Of a DNA stretch of 33,995 bases, positions 1 to 7,377 are shown one piece after another. The stretch's first letter is position 1; every line of letters starts with the position of its first letter. The stretch spans positions 1-33,995 of the forward strand of contig NZ_QOWC01000082.1 in the NCBI RefSeq assembly GCF_003574465.1. The letters are read 5' to 3'. The stretch comes from Methylobacterium crusticola (GTDB lineage Bacteria; Pseudomonadota; Alphaproteobacteria; Rhizobiales; Beijerinckiaceae). The notes beneath the pieces were generated by a model. That model searched no databases. It was given only the letters and a program-made list of their open reading frames with translations, and was not told where the DNA came from. A program made the position numbers and the translations under genes.

Positions 1-1424
1 GCCCCCGCCCCCGCCGCGAGGGCGGCGAGCCGGGCGACCTCGGCGGCGAGCGCCTCGCTCCGCCGCAGGCGCGCGCTCGCCGCGGCGATGCCCCCCGCCG
101 TCCCGCGCAGGGCCGCCACCGCCGCGGCGATGCCCTCGAGGGCCTCGTAGGCCGCGAGGGCAGCGCGCAGCCGCGTGATCTCCCGCTCCCCGTCGCGCAC
201 GACGCGCTGGTCCTCGGCGACCCGCTCGCGCTGGAGCGCCTGCATGTCGCGGATGATGCCGGCCTCCTGCCCGATCGAGAGCACCGCCGAGCGCTTGGCC
301 GGCTTCTCGCCGAGGAGGAAGACCGGGAACTTCTGGTGGGCCACGTGGACGTCGAGGTCCTCGACCCGGGTGATGCCGAACAGGCGCTCGACCCAGGCCG
401 GGACGTCGCGCCCGCCGGTCTCGAGGCGGGTGCCGTCCTCGACCACGACCGTCCCGTCCGGCGCGTGCAGCGACCACAGGTTCACCGGGGTGCGCTTCGG
501 CTGGCGCACGAAGCGCAGGATCCGCCCGTGCGCGACCCCGACCTCGATCCGCGCGGCGCCCGCCCCGGCGCGCACCAGGCCGTCGCGGGCCTCGCCGTAG
601 AACACCGCCCGCAGGGCCCGGATCACCGTCGACTTGCCGCGGTTGTTCGGCCCCACCAGGGCGTTGACGCCGGGAGCGAGGGGCAGGGTGGCATCGCGGA
701 AACCCTGCACGTCGACGAGCCGCACGAAACGGAAGCCCGGCTGCTCGGGCGACCAGGCGGCGGAGCACGCGGCGGCCGGGCCGTCGATGGACACCCCGCT
801 CTCCGGCAGGCCGGCGATCCGGCTCACCGTCAGCCCGGCGTCGAACCCGCCGACGTCGTGGTGGGAGATCGCCAGACACTGCACGCCGAGGCGCGCGGCG
901 CCGTCGTCGAGCACGCGGTAGAAGGCCGGCACCCGGTCGGGCGCGATCCAGCAATCGGCCTCGTCGAGGGCGAGGAAGCGGCCGACCCCCGCCTTGACCA
1001 CCGCGATGAGGCGCAGCGCCATCCCGACCACGTTGGTCATGGCGCCGCCGTTGTCCTCCAGCACGTCCTCGCGGCCGCCGTCCGGGCGCCGGACCCCGAT
1101 GTCGAGGGCCGGCAGGCCGCGCTCGGTGGTGAGGTCGAGGGAGACCGGCTTCTCGCCCGGCAGCACCTCCTGGACCAGGGCGGAGAGCAGGGTCTCGAAC
1201 GTCGCGACGCTGCGACGGTTGGCGTCCTGCTGCAGCTCGCGCAGGTAGGTCTCGACGGCGTCGCGCAGCGCCAGCCGCCCCTTGGCGGCCGCGACCGCGC
1301 GGGTCCCGGCCGCCAGGGCCGAGCGGTCGCGGTCCCGCTCCGCCTCCAGGCGGGCGAGCGCCCGCGCCGCCGCCTCGACCGCCGCGAGGTGGTCGTCCGC
1401 GCGCGCGGTGCCGGGCTGCGTCAC
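1..1424 (-). CDS. SMC/Rad50-like ATPase with circularly permuted lobes, C-terminus cut by window edge
   Basis: An open frame runs from a GTG at 1424 to the left edge without a stop (474 codons visible). Residues 1-90 are largely helical and charged. Around 123-129 is a GG-containing signature-like element (EDNGGAM). Walker B is RFLALDEAD (149-157), followed by an H-loop-like SHHD. Only after this half does a second half begin, with a beta-rich start (VRLVDVQGF), Walker A GPNNRGKS (258-265), and a Q-loop (HQKFPVFLL, Q364). From about 385 a charged, Leu/Ala/Arg-rich segment looks like a coiled coil and continues off the edge. In SMC, Rad50/SbcC and RecN proteins Walker A is N-terminal and signature/Walker B C-terminal, so the order here is inverted, as if opened at the hinge. 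Both halves are in one frame. It starts 9 bases after the stop of the 99-residue gene, with GAGGTGG as a close ribosome site, so the two are probably translationally coupled. The function is not recognised; a DNA-repair or DNA-protection role is inferred from the fold and the SOS boxes. Confidence 0.85.
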   Translation of the reverse strand, partial: MTQPGTARADDHLAAVEAAARALARLEAERDRDRSALAAGTRAVAAAKGRLALRDAVETYLRELQQDANRRSVATFETLLSALVQEVLPGEKPVSLDLTTERGLPALDIGVRRPDGGREDVLEDNGGAMTNVVGMALRLIAVVKAGVGRFLALDEADCWIAPDRVPAFYRVLDDGAARLGVQCLAISHHDVGGFDAGLTVSRIAGLPESGVSIDGPAAACSAAWSPEQPGFRFVRLVDVQGFRDATLPLAPGVNALVGPNNRGKSTVIRALRAVFYGEARDGLVRAGAGAARIEVGVAHGRILRFVRQPKRTPVNLWSLHAPDGTVVVEDGTRLETGGRDVPAWVERLFGITRVEDLDVHVAHQKFPVFLLGEKPAKRSAVLSIGQEAGIIRDMQALQRERVAEDQRVVRDGEREITRLRAALAAYEALEGIAAAVAALRGTAGGIAAASARLRRSEALAAEVARLAALAAGAG

Positions 1425-1433
1425 GCGCCCACC

Positions 1434-1733
1434 TCAGCGCGGCTCGGAGAGGGCGGCGAGCCGGGCCTGGACGGCCTGGAGCGCCTGCGCGAAGGCCTCG
1501 ACCCGGCGGGCGTTCTCGGCCCGGGCCTCCTCGATCATCCGGCGGATCTCGGCCTCGTCGTCGGTGCCGAGCTCCTCCCGGGCCTGGGCCCTCGCCGCCG
1601 CGAGCTCGGCCGTGAGGCGCTCGACGTCGCTCTCGGCCCGGATGCGGTCCGCCCGCAGGCGCTCGTAGGTCGGCTGCAGCGCCTCGAGGCGCTTGAGCGC
1701 CTCGGCGTCCTGGCTCGTCCGGCTCCGCTCCAT
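1434..1733 (-). CDS. Small coiled-coil protein, partner gene of the permuted ATPase
   Basis: This encodes a 99-residue protein starting with MERSRTSQ. The ORF can be extended upstream to 1964, but that would run through both SOS boxes, and the low-complexity coding there does not look like protein, so the ATG at 1733 is preferred. Nearly the whole chain is Ala/Glu/Arg/Leu-rich with heptad-like spacing (for example RLEALQPTYERLRADRIRAE), which suggests one long helix or coiled coil. There is no signal peptide, membrane segment or catalytic motif, and I recognise no family. It is the first gene of a leftward unit with the SMC-like ATPase, nine bases apart, and lies downstream of a GTTC-N7-GTTC box. 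A structural role with the arms of the ATPase is an inference from size and position only. Confidence 0.75.
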   Translation of the reverse strand: MERSRTSQDAEALKRLEALQPTYERLRADRIRAESDVERLTAELAAARAQAREELGTDDEAEIRRMIEEARAENARRVEAFAQALQAVQARLAALSEPR

Positions 1734-1826
1734 CCCCGCCCGTCTCTCCGCGATTCCCGTCCCCCCAAGGTGGCGTGCCGGGGCTCCGGATGCCAGGGGC
1801 GCGCGCCCGCACGGGGGCCCGGGAAC

Positions 1827-1841
1827 GTTCCAGAAATGTTC
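1827..1841. promoter_or_regulatory. SOS box 1 (LexA site, GTTC-N7-GTTC)
   Basis: GTTC-CAGAAAT-GTTC exactly matches the direct-repeat LexA operator known from alphaproteobacteria (GTTC-N7-GTTC, or GAAC-N7-GAAC on the other strand). It lies 94 bases before the ATG at 1733 of the leftward gene, in the divergent intergenic region. The left half sits in the small palindrome GGAACGTTCC. LexA control is inferred; no binding data can be seen. Confidence 0.8.
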
Positions 1842-1879
1842 GCGCGCCCCGGTTGACGAAATGGGCAAATCAGCCCAGT

Positions 1880-1894
1880 GTTCCGCAAATGTTC
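1880..1894. promoter_or_regulatory. SOS box 2 (LexA site, GTTC-N7-GTTC)
   Basis: GTTC-CGCAAAT-GTTC is a second perfect alphaproteobacterial LexA-type motif, 53 bases from the first and with a similar spacer ending in AAAT. It is 60 bases before the ATG at 1954. A TTGACG at 1853-1858 could be the -35 element of the rightward gene. A 17-base spacer would then put the -10 at 1876-1881, touching this box, which would suit repression. The -10 itself (CAGTGT) is poor, so the promoter assignment is weak although the box is clear. Confidence 0.8.
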
Positions 1895-1953
1895 CATGGC
1901 TCGGGCCGGTTTGTAAAGCGGCCCGGACACCTGATCGGAGCCGGGAGACCCGA

Positions 1954-2367
1954 ATGGACACCACCTGCCGGGACGAGGCCGCGGCCGAGGCCGCGTCGCT
2001 GTTCGAGAATCGCGAGTGGCGCGTCTGCGCGGACGGCCTCGAGCATCGCGCGACCGGCTACTTCATCGCCCGCGAGGCCCTGTCCGCCCGCCGCCCCGAC
2101 GGCTACTGGGAATGGCCCCTCCACCTCTCCGAGAAGAGCTGGTGCGGCGTGCGCAGCTTCCGGGAGGCGTTCGCGGCGGCGCTCGCGGCGTTCGGGATCG
2201 CGGCGGACCGCAAGCTCAGCCTGTCCTTCGCCCTCGGCTTCGGCACCCGGGTTGGCGGCGGGGCGCCGGACGCCTTCGTGCCCCTGGCCGACCTCGTGCG
2301 CCTGCGCGCCCCCGCCCAGCCCCGCCCTGCGCCGGCGCCCCGAACCCTCGCGGCCGTCGGCGCCTGA
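1954..2367 (+). CDS. Uncharacterised 137-residue protein divergent from the SOS-linked ATPase unit
   Basis: The ATG at 1954 (MDTTCRDE) follows a GGAG/GGGAG purine stretch. The in-frame extension upstream to 1693 would cross both SOS boxes and is rejected. The protein is soluble, with an aromatic-rich core (GYFIAREAL, then GYWEWPLHLSEKSWC) and a helical segment with FREAFAAALAAFG. The last 20 residues are Pro/Ala-rich and probably disordered. No signal peptide, membrane helix or known motif was found, and I do not recognise the family. It has its own SOS box 60 bases upstream and shares the control region with the leftward coiled-coil/ATPase genes, so it may be co-induced on DNA damage. This is inference. 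It converges with the TadG-like gene, 31 bases away. Confidence 0.7.
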   Translation: MDTTCRDEAAAEAASLFENREWRVCADGLEHRATGYFIAREALSARRPDGYWEWPLHLSEKSWCGVRSFREAFAAALAAFGIAADRKLSLSFALGFGTRVGGGAPDAFVPLADLVRLRAPAQPRPAPAPRTLAAVGA

Positions 2368-2398
2368 GGCCCGCGGGCGAGAAGCACGGATTCGAGGC

Positions 2399-3727
2399 TC
2401 ACTGCGTCAGCCGGGCCTGCGCGACCGTGCGGCTGAACAGGGCGTTCATCGCCTCGTCGATGCCCTGGGTCGGGCTGACCTCGGAGTACAGCCCGGGCGA
2501 GGCGCAGGCCTGCATCGGGTTCCCGATGGCGCTGGCGAAGGGCGCGATCCAGGTGTTGTACCAGGAGTTCGTGGGCAGCGGCAGGTAGGTGGTGTAGAGC
2601 ACCGCGATCTTGATGCCGCGCTGCTTCATGGCCTGGCAGGTCGCGACCGTCAGGGGCTCCTGGCAGCGGCCGCCCGTCGTCGGCTTGGTGCAGGTCACCG
2701 GGTAGTAGGCGTCGGCCACGCCGTCGGACACGAAGAACACGACCTTCTGGGCCGCCGCCGGCTGCGTGCCGTCCCCGGGGACCGGGATCGCGAGGTTGAG
2801 GGCCGACAGGATCCCGTCGAAATCCGTGCACTGGTCGTTGTTGTAGCCCTGCTGCGGGATCGTCATCAGGTCGACCGCGGCGGCGTTCTGCCTGGCCTGC
2901 CTGAGGTCCGAGCTCAGGGCGCTGACCTTCGTCAGCGCCACGTTCTGGCAGGTCGTCCCCATCGTGTAGATCGCGGCCCGGAACTGCCCCGGCACGATGG
3001 CGGTCGCGGTCGCGGTGTCCATGAGCTTCTGGGTCGCCTGGCGCACCACGTCGATGCGCATCGTGACGCCGAGCTTCTTCGCCAGGGTGTAGTAATCCTT
3101 CTGCCCGGCCGAGATGTCGTGGCAGGCGAACGCGCACTTGTCCGAGGTGTTGTTGACCATCGTGGCGATGTCGGCCGTGGTCGCGCCGACACCCATCGAC
3201 GGCGAGTTGTCGAGCATCAGGTAGAAGTCCATGTAGGTCGGGACGGCCGAGGTCGAGCTCGCCCGCCCGGCGAGCGCGACCGACTGGATGCCGGCCACGC
3301 CCACGAGGCTCGTCGCGAGGGTGGCGGTGTAGGAGACGGCGGTCGTGCGCACGCCGTTCGCATCGGTGACCGTCGCGGTGGCGGCGACGTTCGACAGGCC
3401 CTTGGTGCTCTTGGACAGGTCCCGGAAGTACGCCAGCGCGAAGGCCTGGGCGGCCGTCGCGTCCATCGCCATGGCGCCGCGGTTCACGACCGAGAGCGCG
3501 GCGGCGTCGGCGGCGGCGTTCAGCTCCGCCTTCGCGCCGGCGGCGGCGCTGTAGTCGATCCCGGCCGCGACGATGAGGACGAGGGGCAGGAGCACGATGG
3601 CGGCCAGGACCGCGACGGCGCCGCCCCGGTCGGCGCAAAAGCGCCGCCACGCCGCCCGGGGCCCCGGCCGGCGTCGCGCCAGGCCGGCGATCATCTGCCC
3701 GAAGCGACGGGATCCCGGGGCCGGCAT
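2399..3727 (-). CDS. TadG-like protein with a von Willebrand A domain
   Basis: This is a 442-residue protein. A basic N-terminus is followed by one hydrophobic helix at about 38-56 (AVLAAIVLLPLVLIVAAG) and the segment DYSAAAGAKAELNAAADAAALS. That arrangement is the usual N-terminus of TadE/TadG-like Flp pilus assembly proteins (an acidic residue after the membrane helix, then Ala-rich pseudopilin-like helix). Residues from about 165 form a VWA domain with the metal-site motif DNSPS (D173, S175, S177). The second half has several Cys pairs, for example KCAFAC and a CTKP segment, which would fit disulphides in an exported domain. The ATG at 3727 has GGAGAG just before it; Met12 is an alternative start. 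No other tad genes are in the window, so it appears as a single-gene unit. Confidence 0.88.
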   Translation of the reverse strand: MPAPGSRRFGQMIAGLARRRPGPRAAWRRFCADRGGAVAVLAAIVLLPLVLIVAAGIDYSAAAGAKAELNAAADAAALSVVNRGAMAMDATAAQAFALAYFRDLSKSTKGLSNVAATATVTDANGVRTTAVSYTATLATSLVGVAGIQSVALAGRASSTSAVPTYMDFYLMLDNSPSMGVGATTADIATMVNNTSDKCAFACHDISAGQKDYYTLAKKLGVTMRIDVVRQATQKLMDTATATAIVPGQFRAAIYTMGTTCQNVALTKVSALSSDLRQARQNAAAVDLMTIPQQGYNNDQCTDFDGILSALNLAIPVPGDGTQPAAAQKVVFFVSDGVADAYYPVTCTKPTTGGRCQEPLTVATCQAMKQRGIKIAVLYTTYLPLPTNSWYNTWIAPFASAIGNPMQACASPGLYSEVSPTQGIDEAMNALFSRTVAQARLTQ

Positions 3728-4280
3728 GACACTCTCCGCGACTCAACGAGGACGGCGACGCGGCACAGCTCTGTTAGGCCTTGTCTCTCCGTGAGATCGC
3801 CGCAAAACCCCTTCCGAAGGCTTAAGCGCCAAGACGAGGCGCCCTCGCCGCCAGTTCTGACCGGCGGCCGGCGGCGGTCGACACTCGGGCGAACGCTCCG
3901 TGAGGTTAACGATGGTCTGCGTCAGGCGCCTTGCGGGGGCCGCGCGGCGCCGACGCGTCGTGCGCAGCGGGGGTGATTGCGGGATTCTCATCCACCCCGG
4001 CCCGTGCTAGAGCGGCACCCGTTCGCGCGGCCTTCGGCTGCCGCCCCCGGTCCGCGTCCCGACGCTCCCTCGCGCCGAGACCGGTGTCCAGGTCGGCGGG
4101 GAGCGCCCTCGGTCCCCGTCGCGACGCCCGCCCTCGCGCCGAACCGGTGCCCGCCGCGGCGGGGAGCACGTCGGGGCGGAGCGGATGCCGGTTCGTCGCG
4201 GGGACGCCGTCAGATTCGGGGATCGAGGGCCGCGGCCGGGGTGCCCGGCCGGGCGTCGCGGACGCGAGGAGCCAGCACGG
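3728..4280. other. Intergenic region without a recognisable gene
   Basis: 553 bases lie between the starts of the divergent tadG-like and acylphosphatase genes. Frames open here on both strands encode only Arg/Pro/Ala-rich low-complexity sequence and look like GC shadows. The left part presumably holds the leftward promoter of the tadG-like gene; short palindromes occur around 3810-3828 (CCTTCCGAAGG and GCTTAAGC). The right part contains an imperfect direct duplication (listed separately). No riboswitch or small RNA could be recognised. Confidence 0.6.
4056..4169. repeat. Imperfect tandem duplication of about 50 bases upstream of acylphosphatase
   Basis: The stretch 4056-4106 (starting GTCCCGACGCTCCCTCGCGC) recurs in diverged form at about 4118-4169 (GTCGCGACGCCCGCCCTCGC). 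Both contain CCTCGCGCCGA, then ACCGGTG, then GGCGGGGAGC in the same order. The period is about 62 bases. It lies outside any gene and has no obvious function. Confidence 0.6.
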
Positions 4281-4568
4281 GTGAGCCAGTATCGCAGCGT
4301 CGAGATCGTCGTCCGCGGCCGGGTGCAGGGCGTCGGCTACCGGGCCTGGGCGAAGACCCGCGCGGAGGCGCTCGGCCTCTCGGGACACGTCCGCAACCGG
4401 CGCGAGGGCACCGTCGAGGCCCGCCTGACGGGACCCGCCGAGGCCGTGACGGCGATGGTCGCGGCCTGCCGGGAGGGGCCGGCCGGCGCCCGGGTCGCGG
4501 ATGTCGGCGTCGCCGACATCCCGGCGGCGGCCGGCGAGCGCGGCGTCCGCATCCTGCCGACAGCCTGA
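4281..4568 (+). CDS. acyP: Acylphosphatase
   Basis: This is a 95-residue protein of normal family length. It hydrolyses acyl phosphates (such as acetyl phosphate or 1,3-bisphosphoglycerate) to carboxylate and phosphate in the cytosol. The family signature is present: VRGRVQGVGYRAWA with the phosphate-binding Arg (R21), and GHVRNRREGTVEA with the catalytic Asn (N39). The GTG at 4281 is preferred because it has GAGGAG about ten bases upstream and gives the canonical length. A longer start at 4185 would add Arg/Gly-rich sequence not found in the family. It is followed after 44 bases by the DUF599 gene on the same strand. Confidence 0.93.
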   Translation: MSQYRSVEIVVRGRVQGVGYRAWAKTRAEALGLSGHVRNRREGTVEARLTGPAEAVTAMVAACREGPAGARVADVGVADIPAAAGERGVRILPTA

Positions 4569-4612
4569 CGGGGATCCGGGATGGGGCACGGATTCCAGGC
4601 GGGCGGGGCGGC

Positions 4613-5329
4613 GTGAGCAGCTTCTCGCTCCTCGACCTCGCCGCGGTCGCGGTCTTCCTCGTCGCCTGGATCGGCTACAGCGTCGCGGTCGAGGGGTCGG
4701 CGCGCCGCCGGCCCAGCCTCAACGGCATGATGGACCGCTACCGCCACGCCTGGGCCGACCAGCTGATCGTGCGCGAGAACCGGGTGGTCGACACCACCAT
4801 CAACGCCTCGCTCCAGAACGGCACCGCGTTCTTCGCCTCGACCTCCCTCATCGCGCTCGGCAGCGTGCTCACCCTGACCCGCTCGGCCGACGACGTCCTG
4901 ACCCTGTTCGCCACCCTGCCGTTCGGCACGCAGACCACCCGGACGACCTGGGAGATCAAGGTCGCCGGGCTCGCGCTGATCTTCGTCTACGCCTTCTTCA
5001 AGTTCGCCTGGGCCTACCGGCTGTTCAACTACGGGGCGATCCTGATCGGGGCCGTCCCGCCCCGCGGCGGCGACCCCGAGGCGATCGCCCGCGCGGCGCG
5101 CCGGGCGGCGGCCATGAACGTGGTCGCGGGCGGGCACTTCAACCGCGGCCAGCGCGCGTTCTTCTTCGCGCTGGCCTATCTCGGCTGGTTCGTCAGCGCC
5201 TACGTGCTGTTCGTCACCACGGTGGCGGTGCTCACCGTGATGTGGCACCGCCAGTTCGCCTCCGACGCGCGCCGCGCCCTCAAGGACAACGATGACCCCC
5301 CGGACACCGACGACCGCCGGGACCCGTGA
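4613..5329 (+). CDS. DUF599 family membrane protein
   Basis: A 238-residue integral membrane protein starts at the GTG at 4613 (VSSFSLLDLAAVAVFLVAW). Hydrophobic segments lie at about 6-24, a central pair (around ASTSLIALGSVLTL and VAGLALIFVYAFFKFAW), and near the C-terminus (YLGWFVSAYVLFVTTVAVL). The pattern, including RYRHAWADQLIVRENRVVDT and NGTAFFASTSLI, matches the DUF599 family of proteobacterial inner-membrane proteins, for which no function is established. The last 38 bases overlap the start of the DUF3253 gene in another frame, so the two are probably co-translated. Confidence 0.85.
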   Translation: MSSFSLLDLAAVAVFLVAWIGYSVAVEGSARRRPSLNGMMDRYRHAWADQLIVRENRVVDTTINASLQNGTAFFASTSLIALGSVLTLTRSADDVLTLFATLPFGTQTTRTTWEIKVAGLALIFVYAFFKFAWAYRLFNYGAILIGAVPPRGGDPEAIARAARRAAAMNVVAGGHFNRGQRAFFFALAYLGWFVSAYVLFVTTVAVLTVMWHRQFASDARRALKDNDDPPDTDDRRDP

Positions 5330-5591
5330 GCGGCCCGGCGAGGACGCCCTCGCGGAGACCCTCCTGCGCCTCGTGGCGGAGCGCGGCCCCGACAAGACCG
5401 TCTGCCCCTCGGAGGTGGCCCGGGCCCTGGGCGGTCCGCACCCGGACGGCTGGGGGCCGCTGATGCAGCCGGTCCGCCGCCAGGCGGTGCGGCTGATGAA
5501 GGAGGGACGGGTCGCCATCCTGCGCAAGGGCCGCGTCGTGCCCGATCCCGACGATTTCCGGGGCGTGTACCGGCTCTCGCTGCCGCGGTGA
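5292..5591 (+). CDS. DUF3253 family small winged-helix-like protein
   Basis: A 99-residue protein starts at the ATG at 5292, inside the end of the DUF599 gene (38-base overlap). The core ALAETLLRLVAERGPDKTVC, then PSEVARALGG, PLMQPVRRQAVRLMKEGRV and ILRKGRVVPDPDDFRGVYRL, matches DUF3253. This family looks like a compact winged helix with a C-terminal beta hairpin. DNA binding is plausible from the fold but not shown. It is the last gene of the acyP-DUF599-DUF3253 run, and the convergent ydcF-like gene ends 25 bases away. Confidence 0.88.
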   Translation: MTPRTPTTAGTRERPGEDALAETLLRLVAERGPDKTVCPSEVARALGGPHPDGWGPLMQPVRRQAVRLMKEGRVAILRKGRVVPDPDDFRGVYRLSLPR

Positions 5592-5616
5592 CGGCCCGCC
5601 CGCCCGGGACGCCGCC

Positions 5617-6441
5617 TCACCGCGCTCCCGCGGCCTGGCCCGTCGCGGGAGGATCGTTCGGCGCCGGGAACAACGCGTCGGTGTAGCCGGCGAGGTGGTA
5701 GGCGAGGAGCCCGGCCCACTCGCGGACGGCGACGTCGGTCTGGAACAGTCCGCGCCCCGCCATCGCGGGCGGCACGTCGCCCCCGGCCGTGCGGTAATCG
5801 ACCGGGTAGGGCGTCACCGGGAAGCCGGCGCGCCGGAAGCAGCCGACCGCGCGCGGCATGTGCCAGGCGGAGGTGACGAGGAGCCAGCGCTCGCCGGCCG
5901 CCGGGGCGGCCAGCGCGGCGCTGTAGGTCGCGTTCTCGCGGGTGTTGCGCGAGCGCTCCTCGTACAGGAGCCGCCCGGGTTCCACGCCGAGGCCCGCCGC
6001 GTGGCGCCGGACGATCTCCGCCTCCGAGGCGCCCCCTCTGAGCCGGCCCGAGCCGCCCGAGAAGACGATCCGGGCCTCCGGGTAGCGCCGGGCGAGGTCG
6101 CCGAGGGCGATCATGCGCTCGCCCGCGTCGTTGAGGACGAGCTGGCCGTGGGCCAGGGACGCCTCAGGCTCGACGGCGCCCCCCAGCACCACGATCCCGG
6201 CCACCGGCCCGCCGTCATCCGCGAAGGCCGGGAAGCGCTCCTCCAGCGGCGCGCCCAGCCAGGCCGGGACCGGCGACAGGCCCGCGGCGCCGAGGGCGAG
6301 GAGGCTGGCGAGGCCGAGCCCGAGGCCGAGGGCCCGGCGCCGCGTCAGGACGGCGACGCCGCAGCCCGCGAGCCCGACGACGAGGAGCAGGTTGGAGGGG
6401 GTGGCGAGGAACCACAGCACCTTCGAGGCGACGAAGAACAT
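5617..6441 (-). CDS. YdcF/ElyC family membrane protein (DUF218)
   Basis: A 274-residue protein. Two hydrophobic segments at the N-terminus (WFLATPSNLLLVVGLAGCGV and the following LGLGLGLASLLALGAAGL) anchor a DUF218 domain. Family motifs visible are GIVVLGGAVEPEAS, IVFSGGSGRLRGGASEAEIV, the SRNTRENA element and LVTSAWHMPRAVGCFRRAGF. ElyC and SanA of Escherichia coli, which share this domain and layout, act in cell-envelope integrity at low temperature or under antibiotic stress; the biochemical activity is not settled. The gene reads left and its start is 103 bases downstream of the rraA-like stop, so co-transcription is possible. Confidence 0.88.
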   Translation of the reverse strand: MFFVASKVLWFLATPSNLLLVVGLAGCGVAVLTRRRALGLGLGLASLLALGAAGLSPVPAWLGAPLEERFPAFADDGGPVAGIVVLGGAVEPEASLAHGQLVLNDAGERMIALGDLARRYPEARIVFSGGSGRLRGGASEAEIVRRHAAGLGVEPGRLLYEERSRNTRENATYSAALAAPAAGERWLLVTSAWHMPRAVGCFRRAGFPVTPYPVDYRTAGGDVPPAMAGRGLFQTDVAVREWAGLLAYHLAGYTDALFPAPNDPPATGQAAGAR

Positions 6442-6544
6442 GGGAGAGCGGTCCCGAGGGCTGGCGGCGCGCGGCCCGGCTGGCCCGCGCGAACGAGGCC
6501 GGTCCGGCGCGGCGGGCCCGTCCGGGCGGTGCCCGTGCCCGGCT

Positions 6545-7243
6545 TCAGCCGGTCTCGGCCTCGTAGCGCGCCCGGGTCTCGGCGTTCGGCGGGTAGAGGC
6601 CCGGCAGCGGCAATCCCTTGTCCACCTCGCGCATGATCCACAGCTCGAGGCGCTCCTGCTCGACGGCGGCGAGCGCCACCTCCTCGGCGATCGCCGCCGG
6701 GATCAGCACCGCGCCGTCGCCGTCCGCCACCACGATGTCGTCGGGAAACACCGCCACGCCGCCGCACCCGATCGGCTCGCCCCAGCCGACGAAGGTCAGG
6801 CCCGCCACCGAGGCGGGCGCCGCGATGCCGGCGCACCAGACCGGCAGGCCGGTGCCGTCGACGCCCTCCCCGTCCCGCACCGCGCCGTCGGTGACCAGGG
6901 CGGCGACGCCGCGCTTGCGCATCCGGGCGCACAGGATGTCGCCGAAGATGCCCGCGTCGGTCACGCCCATCGCGTCCACCACCGTGACGCAGCCCTCGGG
7001 CATCGCCTCGATGGCCGCCCGGGTCGAGGTCGGGCTCGACCAGGATTCGGGCGTCGCCAGGTCCTCGCGGGCCGGCACGAAGCGCAGCGTGAAGGCCGGG
7101 CCGACCACCCGGCTGCCCGCCGCGAAACGCGGGGTCGGGCCGCGCATCCAGCAGCGCCGGATGCCCTTCTTGAGGAGCACCGTGGTGAGGGTCGCGGTGG
7201 TGACGGCGTGAAGCGCGTCGAGAAGCGTCTTGTCGAGCGGCAT
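6545..7243 (-). CDS. RraA family protein (possible 4-hydroxy-4-methyl-2-oxoglutarate aldolase)
   Basis: This is a 232-residue protein. The RraA/HMG-aldolase fold is indicated by GIFGDILCARMRKRGVAALV followed by TDGAVRD (118-124), the Gly-Asp and Arg-Asp elements that bind the divalent metal and substrate in the aldolases. The later GVAVFPDDIVVADGDGAVLI motif is also typical. The family mixes the RNase E inhibitor RraA with HMG/CHA aldolases and decarboxylases, and sequence alone cannot separate them. At 232 residues with a C-terminal extension it is longer than E. coli RraA (about 160) and resembles the metabolic members common in Hyphomicrobiales. The start ATG at 7243 has GAAGG upstream. 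No neighbouring catabolic genes identify a substrate. Confidence 0.85.
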   Translation of the reverse strand: MPLDKTLLDALHAVTTATLTTVLLKKGIRRCWMRGPTPRFAAGSRVVGPAFTLRFVPAREDLATPESWSSPTSTRAAIEAMPEGCVTVVDAMGVTDAGIFGDILCARMRKRGVAALVTDGAVRDGEGVDGTGLPVWCAGIAAPASVAGLTFVGWGEPIGCGGVAVFPDDIVVADGDGAVLIPAAIAEEVALAAVEQERLELWIMREVDKGLPLPGLYPPNAETRARYEAETG

Positions 7244-7377
7244 CGGGCCTTCGGGGGTGAGAGGCGGGAAGGAACGCCGGAGACCTACCGTATCGCGCGC
7301 GCCGCGGCCACGGCGACCTTGCGGAGGGCGACCTTGCGGGCGGCGGAAGGGCTGCGCGGGGGCGCGGCGCTTCCCGA

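Noticed and set aside
336..1856. 506-residue ORF on the + strand
   Set aside because: It is the antisense shadow of the permuted ATPase and coiled-coil genes; Arg/Gly/His-rich composition without motifs, and it runs through the SOS-box region.
1775..3976. 733-residue ORF on the + strand across several genes
   Set aside because: It overlaps the SOS region, the 137-residue gene in another frame and the antisense of the TadG-like gene; no protein-like features.
7312..7341. Two tandem 15-base units (GGCGACCTTGCGG) between the rraA-like and gst genes
   Set aside because: Only two copies, no matching sequence elsewhere in the window and no structural or regulatory context.
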